Source: Panonychus citri | Taxonomy: Eukaryota; Arthropoda; Arachnida; Trombidiformes; Tetranychidae | NCBI RefSeq assembly: GCF_014898815.1 | Contig: NW_026515542.1 | Coordinates: 558,001-622,000, forward strand | DNA: 64,000 nt | Direction of reading: 5' to 3' | In this document: piece after piece, positions 36,848-47,601 of the stretch | Position numbering within the stretch: the stretch's first letter is position 1 | How the letters are laid out: the number at the start of each line of letters is the position of its first letter | The notes under the pieces: model-generated | Told to the model about the DNA's origin: nothing | Seen by the model: only the letters and a program-made list of their open reading frames with translations | Databases searched by the model: none | Made by a program: the position numbers and the translations under genes

Positions 36848-38976
36848 ATGACTCAATCACTTTGGTGGAGTAAATCAAATCCATTGAAAGGTAAACCAGT
36901 CAAATCTTCACGCTACCAACTAAGTACAGGTAAAAGTGTCCTGATTTTAGGCGTGATTGTCGCTTGTTTCGCGATTTTATGGCCTAAGATATTTTACCCG
37001 ATGATCGAAGTGGCCCTTCGTTCACCAAAACCTCGATTCAATGACAATATCGGTGAGTAATTAATCGCTAATCAACTAATTTCTTCCAATATTTACATTT
37101 ACTTTCCCTCTTTTTTTATCCACAATCTGTAGCTATGGTTCATCCTCGAGTTCGTCAACATATACTCAAAGATATTCGTTACTCTAAGTCAACTAATCAG
37201 GTAATTTAATTGTAATTAAATTGAATCTTCATTTTCATTGTTGACAGAAGGCTAATTAGTTTTACTCAACTAAATTAATTTTCTCTCATTCGTTAGGAGC
37301 CAAAAAAATGCTCCACAATCATTACCATGTTTACATTACTATTTTTAATTGTTTTTCGTGCTTTTGTTTAATTGATTGTGTTGTTTTCTCTCTCACTTAA
37401 TTATAGCCCTTTATTGGACTGCCGACGAGATCGACATTAGGCCATATGAAGGCCAAAGAGTCTGGTGGATTATTTAATCTCTTGATGCCTTTTTACACCA
37501 TTGGATTATTCGTTGTCTTCCTTTATACAATTCTTAAGGTAATCAATATTATCAAATCATTTAAATTCAATCACTTTAATTTGATTTGATTCTAATACGA
37601 TTTCCTGAAGATTCACATCAACTGATTGTCAAGATTTTCACAGTTTTCGAAATCTTCTAAGATCATTTCATCACGATCGGTGAATGAATCTTGAACTTAC
37701 AAGAAATTCAAATGAACTACAATTAGAAATGAAATCGATCTCTAATTGTTGATCAACATCTAATCCCGAAGATGTTAATTGTTAATTGTCTTCCAAGTTG
37801 AAACGGTTAATTCGACGAAGACCAAACTGCATTTGAGCATTTTAAGCTTCTAATTGTCACGAACTATCATTCGATAGATTTGTTGATTATCCATCGACTT
37901 ATAGAATACTAACTTTAGAATTCGTGTTCTTTTGATTTAGTTTATGTCCAAAGACGATGATGAGAATGTCGATGATGATCGAGTTGAGATGGACATCGAA
38001 GATTCTTGTCAAATGATCAACCGTTAATCAAAGATTTCCAAATGGATCCTGAATACAGGAAGTTCGTTTTCAGTGAAGAGTATGATGAAAATGGAGAAAA
38101 TATAAAACGAGCAAAATCAGTTAATCTAAGATTAAAACGACGATTTAGAAATGAGAAGAAATCAAATTCTAAATGTTCAACAACATCGATCAATCAAGGT
38201 AAATGGTTACATTTAATTGTTTACAAAAGTTTTTTTCATCTCCATTAATCTCCAGGACATTAGAATCACTAATTAATTTTGTTTTTCATCATTTTGTTTG
38301 TTTACATATCAAGAAGACAAAGAAAACGATATGAAAAGTAAGTGTTTAGATACATTGTTTTTGTTTTGATTATGAAAAATTGAAATCGTAACCATTTGAT
38401 GTTGACTTTTGGTATTTTGTTTCTACTATGATTCCAAGAAGATGAACAAATTTGTCAGCTTAAAAAACGTTTACAAGTAACAGAAAATGCAATGGAAAAT
38501 ATTCTGAAACAAATTGGTTCGCTAAATCAAGTGCTCGAGGCTAAAGGACTTTTACTGGACGAGGTAAAAAAATATCTCTTTTCCATGTCACCACCATCAC
38601 CATTTCCAACCTTAATTTTCCTCTTTTTCGTTTCGTCTCGTTCGAGTGATCCAATCAATAAACACTAAATCATTTGTTTTCCCTCCACAGGTTGAAAGTA
38701 TCAACACCGAGAACATGGAACCAGATGAAATCTATCGCAGTGATGAGGAGATTATCAAACGAAAATTTGACAAAATTGTAAGTAAAAAGAAGGTTGAATT
38801 TGTTTAAGGCACGTAAAGTTATTGATAAATTTGTCATTGTTTTGCAGGGTGATGAGGAACATGGAACCTCTGATGATTCAGTTTACAGCAGTGAGAATCA
38901 GGATAGATCAACTTCAGAATATGATTCGGATTCATCGTTGGCCACAACTTCATCAAAATGTGAATTGGAAGAGTAA
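36848..38976 (+). CDS. RIC3: RIC-3-like nicotinic acetylcholine receptor chaperone
   Basis: Eight exons: 36848-37052, 37133-37200, 37407-37538, 37941-38198, 38314-38337, 38439-38563, 38691-38777 and 38848-38976 (TAA), about 342 residues. RIC-3 proteins are ER chaperones for folding and assembly of nicotinic acetylcholine and related receptors. Evidence is the N-terminal hydrophobic segment (about residues 30-50), the spacer with MVHPRVRQHI, a second membrane segment LLMPFYTIGLFVVFLYTIL, then a coiled coil (exon 6, QLKKRLQVTENAMENILKQI), and an acidic Ser-rich tail. Start at the first ATG; the upstream TTG extension is unlikely. Every junction fits in phase except within exon 4, where the frame must change between 37988 and 38024. 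One extra base would restore it; as written the frame stops at 38025. The gene is convergent with the zinc-finger gene, 276 bp away. Confidence 0.85.
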
Positions 38977-39252
38977 TTGAAAGACAATTGTTAATTTTTT
39001 AAATTAATTGTCTGATTTAAGTTTTTTCCGATAAGTTTTGTGCAACTGAGCTCAGGAATATTTTTCTTTTGATATTACTGGTGGTAGGTAATATAAAAGA
39101 ACGAATCTGATAAAAAAAATCTTTTCGTGAATGTAAATGTTAATCATGTAATCCATTGGTTTTTTGTTGACGACTGTTTCTCTTTTTGTAATAATTAGTG
39201 AAGAAAAGTAATAACGTTGATTAAACACTATGTATAAGCTCATTCCAATATC

Positions 39253-41943
39253 TCATGTATCCAGGGGCTCTTCTTTGATCTTATGTATCTTTTCAGTTTC
39301 AGGAGTTTTCATACGTTTAATCTCAACACGACATTCAGTGATTTCGAACTCTTCTTTAATTCTACTCTCATATAATGCTTTTCGTATCCTCTTGCAACTT
39401 TTCAAAGAGTTGAGAGCGAGCTCAGGTAGTGGTTCATGATAGAAAGGAGTAAAATCTGTAATGGAATTGGAAATGTAAGGAAGAGAGAAAAAAAGAAATT
39501 AATCAACAGAAAGAAACCAATCAGTGGGAAGAAAATTTTCCAATTTACCTTTGATATCGGAAGTAGGACCATCTAGATCTTCGGGATGATTTAAATCAAG
39601 ATGGGCACGTTTCCTTGTTCGTGGGACTAGAGCACCGCATTTACGACATTTAATGAATGAAGCATTGGCGTGTTTCCAGAAATGGATTTTGAATGATTTC
39701 CATTTGGTGAAATGAAAATTTGTATCACCAGTTATTTTATTGGCACTTTCACAAATCGGGCAAATGATTCTAGCGTATCGAGCAGCTTGATCAGGGGACA
39801 TTTGATCACCTTTACGACGACGGATGAATTGCTCATTGAGAAATTCAATTATATAATTAATATGAGTATTATTTGCACTTGCATTGGGAAGAGGAATATG
39901 TTCATTTGGGTGAACGTTTTCATGGTGTTCCTTCAACTCTTGGATATTTTCACATTGAAATATTGAACATTTTGAACAGGTAAATATGTTCAGTTCAAGG
40001 TGACATTTTATATGAGCTTGAGCTTCAGAAAAATCTTTCGTTGATAACGAAGGACAGAAAAGACAGAAGAAATATTCAGATTCACGTTCACGAGATGATT
40101 TAAGTTCTAAAAGTTCTTCGATTGAAACGGGTGCACTTGGTTCGTCTTCCAATTCACTGGCCTTTCTCTTCTTTAGCCGAATAATCCTATCAGATCGCTC
40201 GGTTCGATCTTGACTCTCACTTGACCCTTGATTAACAACACTCTCAATAGTATCATCTATTTCCATCTCTTCACGTTCACTATCGTCAGCGTCTTCACCG
40301 GCGTTTTCTTTTCGCAATTGCCTTTGCTTGTCTCTCCAACTCTTGGGGCCAATGAAAACAGATCTTTTAATCTTGCTTGACAAATTTTTAGGATCCTTTT
40401 CTAGATTCTTTCTTCTAATCCTTTCCATAGGTGTTAAATCACCCGATCTAACAGGTTGACCCAACATTGGTTGACTGGCTTCTTCCGTTTCATCCATGGC
40501 AACGATGAATTTGATATATCTAACTGATGAATCACTAAAACTGTGAATTGATTTGAAATGGATGATTATTTCTTTAACCGAACCAACAAATTTACACTCA
40601 GAACACTTTAACGAGCTGTCTGTGTTATGTTTAAGCATTAGATGGGAGCCAATTCCAACACGACTAATTTGAGCACCATCAGCACATATTAAACATTTAA
40701 ACATATTTCGAGCGACAAAACTTTTAGCTGTCACTTGACTTCCGGCAAGAGCCACAGGTTTAAATAAAGCAGCACTTTGTTCAGGTCTGTATCCTCTCAT
40801 GATTCTTTGGCGAGCAGTTAGATGTTCCTCTTCGTCTTCTTCTTCTCTATCAAATTCTGGTTCAGGCTCAACGATTTGTTTTCCTGTAGACTTTCGTGCT
40901 TTACCTGGTTTATCATCGGGTTGTTTTTTGGCAATTCGAACACCTTTCAAGGCAAATAGTCGCTCTCGCGTGGAAATAGAAGCATTTGGCTGATTTTTGG
41001 TGACAGTTTCATCATCTCCGGAAAATTCTTCAGGAGGAGCATCATCAACAGGAGTCATATCTTCGTCATCATCTTTGGTACCGATTGAATGGAGATCATG
41101 GACAATAGCATCTAATTCAGCATCCTCATCATCTACGACTGAATTTAGTAAACAGGATGAAAGCAAATGATTTAAATTAGTTTATAAGATACAAGAAAAA
41201 CGAGTAAAATAGTAGTTGATTAGTTGTAAATACGAACCTTCATCAACCTTTTCTTCAGCTTCTTTAATCTCTGGTAATTGATCAACATATTTATCGTATA
41301 AAGTTAAACTATAATCAGGGTGAACTTTGCAAATATGAAAGAAAACAACATGAGGAATGAAAGAAACAAATTCACAATAAAGGCATTGATATTTTGGCGA
41401 TTCTTTGGGAGGATCGACTTTTCGTTCAACTCGACAATTAGACCAATAAACAGTTTCACTGGGTAATGGACCTGAAACGATTTGCTTACAGACTAGAACT
41501 TTACAAATGCCTACAGACCCATCACCAGATAAGGTGGTTTGATAATTGTTACCATGAATATTTGCTTGATGAAGAAGAACATGAGGTATACTTGAACCTC
41601 GATAAACACATAAATTACATTGGAAATTTCTGAGGCCATGATTAGTAATGATATGATCAATAAGACGATCAGCTTTTTTGTAAGGTTCCGTTTCACCAGA
41701 TTGATAATAACAGTAAATACAAGAGACATCTTTATTCCCATGACAAGTGTCCAAATGATTTAAAAAGCAAACAGCATCATCGGTGGTAAAAAAACAGCGA
41801 TCTCGATAGAAGCAACATTTAAACAATTTGGTGAGTTTTCGTTCAATGTTACTCATATAAGTAATGGAATTAATAACCGGTACACTGGGTCGATTTATCT
41901 TTACCGGTTTGTCACAAATTTCATCGTTATCAGAAGCTGTCAT
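39253..41943 (-). CDS. Multi-C2H2 zinc-finger protein
   Basis: Three exons, 41943-41238, 41138-39549 and 39455-39253, join in phase 1 each, giving 832 residues. At least eight degenerate Cys/His fingers are visible. Four are in exon 1 (about residues 43-68, 75-102, 109-130 and 187-208). In exon 2 there are pairs near 384-435, FFCLFC/FTCSKC in the middle, and IICPIC plus IKCRKC near the end. Finger spacing is irregular, unlike KRAB or Kruppel tandem arrays. Acidic and Arg/Lys-rich linkers (EEEDEEEH; RLKKRKA) suggest nuclear localisation. The tail ends in HKIKEEPLDT, with two IKEE sequences that fit a SUMO-acceptor consensus. Probably a nuclear DNA- or RNA-binding regulator. I cannot name the orthologue. 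Confidence 0.85.
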
Positions 41944-42796
41944 GGTTAATTGATCAGTCTCAGATTGGAAAAAAGATTCTTAATAAACAGCAATAATATT
42001 CACAAATAGCCGAAAGCTTAAAGGCTTAAATGTAGAAAATTAAAGGAAAAGGAGAACAAGGTACAAAAGGATATAAACAAGAAGCCTGATTAAGCTTAAA
42101 TCTTAAAAGATGTTTACAATAACAGGGTAGACGGTAGAAGATTCATCAAGAATAATAAGTAATTGTAAAGGTGAACAATTAAAAGAAATTAGATGAAACA
42201 AAATGAAAACAGAACTAAATTAATCTCCAAATTAAACATGATGAAACAATAATTGACGATGAGGATAAGACAATGATGATGAATTGGGTGAACATAAGTA
42301 AACAAATATCTGTAAAGGTAACATGTTTCCTCCAACAAATAGAGAACCAAATGATGAGAAAGTGACAGGATGAACAGTTAATTTAATTAAGAAAAACGAA
42401 AAGATTTACTAATAACGTTGATTAGATAATTAAGATAAAATTTTGGAAGAAAATTTTTCATGTCAACAATTCAAACAGAAAAAATACGAGCGCCAGGGGT
42501 CGTATTCTCATTACATTCGGTAAATTCTATTCTTTTTTCAGAACGAGATAAATAAGAATTTTTTCCTTCTTGTTATTCAATTACAATTAGAATTTGTATT
42601 CACATTTTAATCATGACATTTGGAATTTTTAAACAATCAAATGAAAGGAATTCGAAATTTTGATTTTGATTCGGTTGTTGTTTCTTCTTCTTCTTCTTCT
42701 TCTCTGTGTTGGTGATGTTTCATTACAAATGAATTGTGATTAATTGGATGGTGATGATGGTTTTGTTTGGTGAATTTGATTAACCAGAAAATGAGG
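41944..42796. other. Spacer between zinc-finger gene and CK1 gamma
   Basis: 853 bp of AT-rich DNA: the zinc-finger gene's promoter at the low end and the CK1 3' region at the high end, with a TTC run at 42687-42703. Nothing coding was seen. Confidence 0.5.
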
Positions 42797-44201
42797 TTAA
42801 GTAAATTTTTTATCTTCTAATTTTTCCTTCTCCAATAACTTTTTGTGCCAATCGTAAACACCTTTTAAATTAACAAAAGGAACAAAAGGAGATAAATTAG
42901 ATACAATTAATTTCAACTAATCCACCAAGTCAATGTACTGTTGACCTGATGGTTGTTTTCTTGTTTATGGTCAAGGTAAGAGAGAGTCAATTTCTCATTA
43001 TTGTCAATTATCATCTAATTATTGACGTAAATTGTTAATTAGTCGAGTTAATCTAATAACCATTATCATCTATATTCATGTATTTAACAGAAAAAAAGTC
43101 AATTACCAATCAAATAATTGGTTATTGACGTAATAAATTGGTTAACCATTGATCAATTTTTCTTTTCTTTTATCTTTTCATTTTCTATACTAATGAATAT
43201 TAATTTTTGTTTTTTCTTCTTCTTCTAGATTCACTTACCATCTTCCGTGAAGGTGCGAGCGAATAAATCGGAGAAAAGCTTTTTAAGATAACCGTAATCT
43301 GGATCCTCTGCGAAATCAAGTCGTCTCACATATCTTAAGTAAGTGGCAAATTCTTCTGGAAAACCTTCACAAAGAACCTCAATTGGAACTAATTTTTTAA
43401 TCTCACCAATTTTACGATATCTTTCTCGTACATCTTCAGCATTTAATCCTTGCCAGGGGAGTCGAGATTTAAGAAAAAGAATGAAAATGTAACCTAGTGC
43501 CTCTAAATCATCTCGGCGACTTTGCTCTTTTCCCTGATGTGTATTAATCGACATGTAACGTGCTGTTCCAGTTAATGATTTATTCGTTCTAAAAGGAATA
43601 TGTTTACCAGTTTCTTGATCAATATATTCTTTACTTAAACCAAAATCAACTAAATGAATTACATCTGCTTTAGATGATTTTGGTCTACCAAGGAGAAAAT
43701 TTTCCGGCTTAATATCTCGATAGATTAATTTACGAGAATGAACATGTTCTAATCGAGTGATCATTTGAAGGGCACATTGGGTGGTTGTTTTAACAGTTAA
43801 TTTTCTCTCACACAAATTAAACATCTCCTCCAAATTAGGTCCAAGTAAATCCATCACCAGAGCAATATAATGACCGCAAGGACCAAAATAATGGATTCTT
43901 GGTATTCCTTCAGTATTTCCGAGCATCCGGTAGAAACGATATTCCAATGGTAATGTTGGCACTTTACATCTTTTCAATTCCAATTTAATTGCTACTGGAT
44001 CACCGGTCATTAGATTTTTACCGACACGTAATTCACCAAAATTACCTGCTCCTAATTTCTTACCAACCTTTTTGGTTTTCAAACAGAAAAGAAAATTAAT
44101 TAATCGCTTAATTGTTTGATTCTTTTTCTCACCTTATAATTGGTTCCAACCATAAGAACTTCTGAATCAGCCTCTTCAATCTCGGATTCCCTGCGAGCCA
44201 T
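42797..44201 (-). CDS. Casein kinase I, gamma-like
   Basis: Three exons, 44201-44133, 44067-43239 and 42861-42797 (TAA), join in phase, giving 320 residues. It is a Ser/Thr kinase of the CK1 gamma (Drosophila gilgamesh) branch, which phosphorylates membrane targets such as Wnt co-receptors. Kinase landmarks are the Gly loop GAGNFG at 29-34, Lys51 (VAIK), the catalytic loop YRDIKPEN with Asp141, DFG at 164-166, and the CK1-specific SLTGTARYMSINTH. VLMVGTNYKVGKK at the N-terminus and the block TFTEDG-VYDW at the C-terminus match the gamma type. The protein stops 16 residues after YDW, so the long tail and terminal Cys cluster used for palmitoylation in CK1 gamma are absent. Substitutions such as LELKRCKVPTLP suggest a diverged paralogue. 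Intron 42862-43238 has a modest acceptor. Confidence 0.9.
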
Positions 44202-44733
44202 TTGAAAATTGATTGGGAACAATTAATTTGGTTTAGAGAAAAAAAAAGAAGATGATTATTAGAATAATTAATCTGTTTCCATTTGGTTTTACTTTTGTTA
44301 ACAATTTGTTTTTTTATCATATTTTTAATTATCCCATTCATTAATTGTTGTAATTTGTTTTTACTTTAATATGGAAACTATTTAATTGATTGGCGATGAT
44401 TTACATTAAATTGTCAGTTAATTGTAACTTTTTTCTTTTTGGGTTTTAAAGGTTCTATTCATACCCTGTGAATGGGAATTTGTACAAAATTTTAAACGGT
44501 GATTATTATTTAGTTTTACAATTTGATTTTTTTTCTCTGAAAAAAACATAAAAAATTGACATTTTTTTGAGCAATTATGATCTTTCTAATTAATGTTAGA
44601 AAAATGATGATTAAATTGATAATTGAAGTAAATTTACCTCTAATAAATAATTGATTGCAAATTAATTGCAAGTGTTGATAATCAAATCTATTTGATTGAA
44701 GATGATCATTTTTCATTTGATTGAAATAATTGA
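44202..44733. other. Spacer between CK1 gamma and DMC1
   Basis: 532 bp of AT-rich DNA: CK1 upstream region and DMC1 3' region. Nothing else is visible. Confidence 0.5.
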
Positions 44734-45881
44734 TTAGGCGTCTTTAGAATCAGTGATTCCTCCTTCCGTTATGGCAAATGTGGCCTCACTTTCTGGCATA
44801 TCGGGACTATCATAGATTTTAGCGATTCGGTTTTCAGCTCTACCTTTTCTTAGAGCGATTCGAGTTGTTGAGGCATGAGCTAAGATGTGACCTCCGATGG
44901 GCTTCTTGGGATCAGCTTGAAACGACATAGCAGCGCCTTGAAGAGTGAAAAAATAAACGTAACACGAAAAGGATTTTAAAACGGAATCAAGAGGAAGTTT
45001 GAGAGCATATTTTGGCGGAATTTCTTTATCTTTAACGTACCTGGATCAGCGGTCATTTGATTTGTTATAAAAACTGCTAAATTGTATTCTTCGCTTAATT
45101 TTTGTAAGCGAGTTAAAAATTGGGCTAATTTTTGTTGGCGATCAGCCAATTCACCACGACCACTGAAATCCACACGGAATAAAGCCATCACAGAATCAAC
45201 CACAATTAATTTGATAGAATTTTTAGATTCAAATAAAAGTTCTGTTGTATGTTCCAATATCTCATATTGATGTTCAGATGTATATGCTCGCATATAAAGC
45301 ACATTATCAAGTGCTGACTTCTCATCCAATTCAAATCTCTCAGCAATTTGTTTTAGACGCTCTGGTCTGAAAGTATTTTCAGTGTCAATAAAAATCGCTT
45401 TACCACCAGCAGATCCTTCACTAGCTAATTGACAGGTGACACAAAGTGTATGGGAAAGTTGAGTTTTACCACATCTAAACTCCCCGAAAGCTTCAGTTAT
45501 GGACATACTTTCAATTCCTCCTCCTAATAGACGGTCCAAATCTGACGAACCAGTAGAAACCTTAAAAACACTTGCACGACGTAAGCTCTGCTCGTAAGCA
45601 GTTTTAAACTTAAGCGGAACCGCTTTAGCAACAGCTTCTCGAATTTTGTCAATTTTTGCCTCACTTAATCCTTTCAGGGCAATTAGCTTCTTTCTGGTAC
45701 ACATTTGAATACCAGTAATAGTATAAATACCAGCAGCTTTTAATTTCCTTAAATCAGCAACATTAACACCGAAATCAACAAGTGTATCGACATCACCAGC
45801 AATTTCCTCAGCAGCTACTACCGATTCAGTATCAGTATCTTCAACAATTTCAACCTGTTGAGATTTTTTAACTCGAGACAT
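44734..45881 (-). CDS. DMC1: Meiotic recombinase DMC1
   Basis: Two exons, 45881-45041 and 44936-44734, join in phase 1 across a 104-bp intron, giving 347 residues (human DMC1 is 340). DMC1 is the RecA/RAD51-family ATPase that pairs homologous chromosomes in meiosis. The N-terminal helix-hairpin-helix region contains LKAAGIYTITGIQMCTRKK and KGLSEAKIDKIREA. The ATPase core has Walker A GEFRCGKT (133-140) and Walker B LIVVD (225-229). The diagnostic segments IESMSITEAFGEFR, RAYTSEHQYEIL, FRVDFSGRGELADRQQ, TNQMTADPG and ADPKKPIGGHILAHAST are all present. GIQMCTRKK with GLSEAKIDKI favours DMC1 over RAD51. Position 137 is Cys, where most relatives have Thr. The start is the ATG at MSRVKK; the longer frame upstream uses a non-ATG codon. 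Confidence 0.94.
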
Positions 45882-47173
45882 AATTAGAAAATGAAGATAA
45901 TTAACAAACAAACAAGGAAAAAAAAACAAAAAGAGAGCGAAATTAATGAGAGAACGAAAAAGAACAATTGAAAATTCTAAATAGAATTTAAAAAAGTTCT
46001 TTTTGAGAGCGACACCTGCCGAGGAAAATACAACCTTTCTAATTTTAGTTCTAAATTCAAATTTTCTTCCACATAAATGGATTCACTTTACTTCTTGTTG
46101 ACTAATTGATTCGCTGAGAATTTGATTTGTTTTTGTTTTCCAATTGAATTGAGTTAATTGTTGATTGATTTTTTTTTACTTCTCTTAGATTGTTACATTA
46201 TGTTTATGATCAGAATTGAGATCATTAGGGAAAAAGTAAACGAATGGTAAAAGAGAAAAAGGTAAGAAAATCAAGAGAAAAAGGTAAACAAACAACTTGG
46301 ATTAAGTGAAGAATAGAGATTGAGATTTGTGATGAGAAAATGAAAATGATCAATGTAACAATAGTTCACCTTTTGTTGTATCATTATCATCTTATTTTTC
46401 TTTCCTTTCACTTAAACCTTTTCATCTTCATCTTCCTCTTTCATCGTCTTCTTTATCTCCATCTAATATCTTTCTCTTTTTCTCTCCTTCAACTATTTTA
46501 GATTAACTTTCTTTCAAAGATGATACCTTTACACATACAGCGAAAGAGAGAGAGAGACATGGAAACATTTACACTATTATTACACTAAAGTAATTCTGAT
46601 GAAAGATAATATCTGAGCAATCGTGGTTTCTAACATGATGGCGAACATGAAACTCATCCTTTTTTATATATAAATATCATGGAAATAATAAGCTCTCCCT
46701 AAGGGCATCTTTCCCAATCTAAATCATTGGTAATCATTGGGAGTAAAAGTGATACTTGAGAAGAGAACCAGATATATAAAGGGAGAGAACACGAGAGAGA
46801 ATGGAAAAAGGAGATGAAGAGGAAAAGATGAAGGAGGAAGGAAAAGCAAAGAGGCAACAAGAAGAAAAAAAAGGAATATCAAGGAAACATCAACAAGGAA
46901 TAAGAGGAGAAGTGATTTAGAAGGTAAACTTACACCCAATTTCATTCTTCTTCTTGTTCGACTTGATTTGATAGGTTTTAACTCTTATCCATTTCTTATT
47001 ATTATTTTACCTTTTTCTCTATTTCTCAGATTTTCTTCATCATCTATTGGTGACCTTTTTCTCCATCATCATCATCTCCATTATCGACTTTCTTCTTGTT
47101 CACTATCCTCTTCACAGAGGAACTTTTGTCTTCACATTATTATCTTTTACTATTCTTTTTTGTTTCTTCTACT

Positions 47174-47199
47174 ACTCTCTCTCTCTCTCTCTCTCTCTT
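47174..47199. repeat. CT microsatellite
   Basis: A pure CT run in the 46-54 kb gene-poor region. Confidence 0.95.
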
Positions 47200-47565
47200 T
47201 TCTGCAATTGAGTTGGATAACAAGAAGAAGAAGAAAGAAACAAGAAGAGAATAACAAATAAAAAGAATAGTAAAAGGATGAATAAGAAATAGAAAAGAGA
47301 TTGTATATCTATCTCTCTGGATGTGGCAAAAACGTCTCCAGGGAGTTAAGCTAATTAGGAACAAGATTCCTCTGCTCTTTGGAAAAAGCTAAAACTCTCG
47401 GATAGGAGTTACACCGAGAACATCATCATAATCATCATGATTATCTTCATCAAAGTTACAGCATCACTTTTTGTTATACTGTTAACTTATCTTCCCTTTC
47501 TCAACCATTTTGATCAACTATTTACCATGATTCTTGAATAGCCTTTACCATACCTCGATATCGAT

Positions 47566-47570
<5 letters not shown>

Positions 47571-47598
<28 letters not shown>
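47571..47598. repeat. CT microsatellite
   Basis: A pure TC run of about 28 bases. Confidence 0.95.

Positions 47599-47601
<3 letters not shown>

Noticed and set aside
45882..45929. N-terminal extension of DMC1
   Set aside because: It starts at a non-ATG codon and adds residues not typical of DMC1; the ATG at 45881 gives the normal length.
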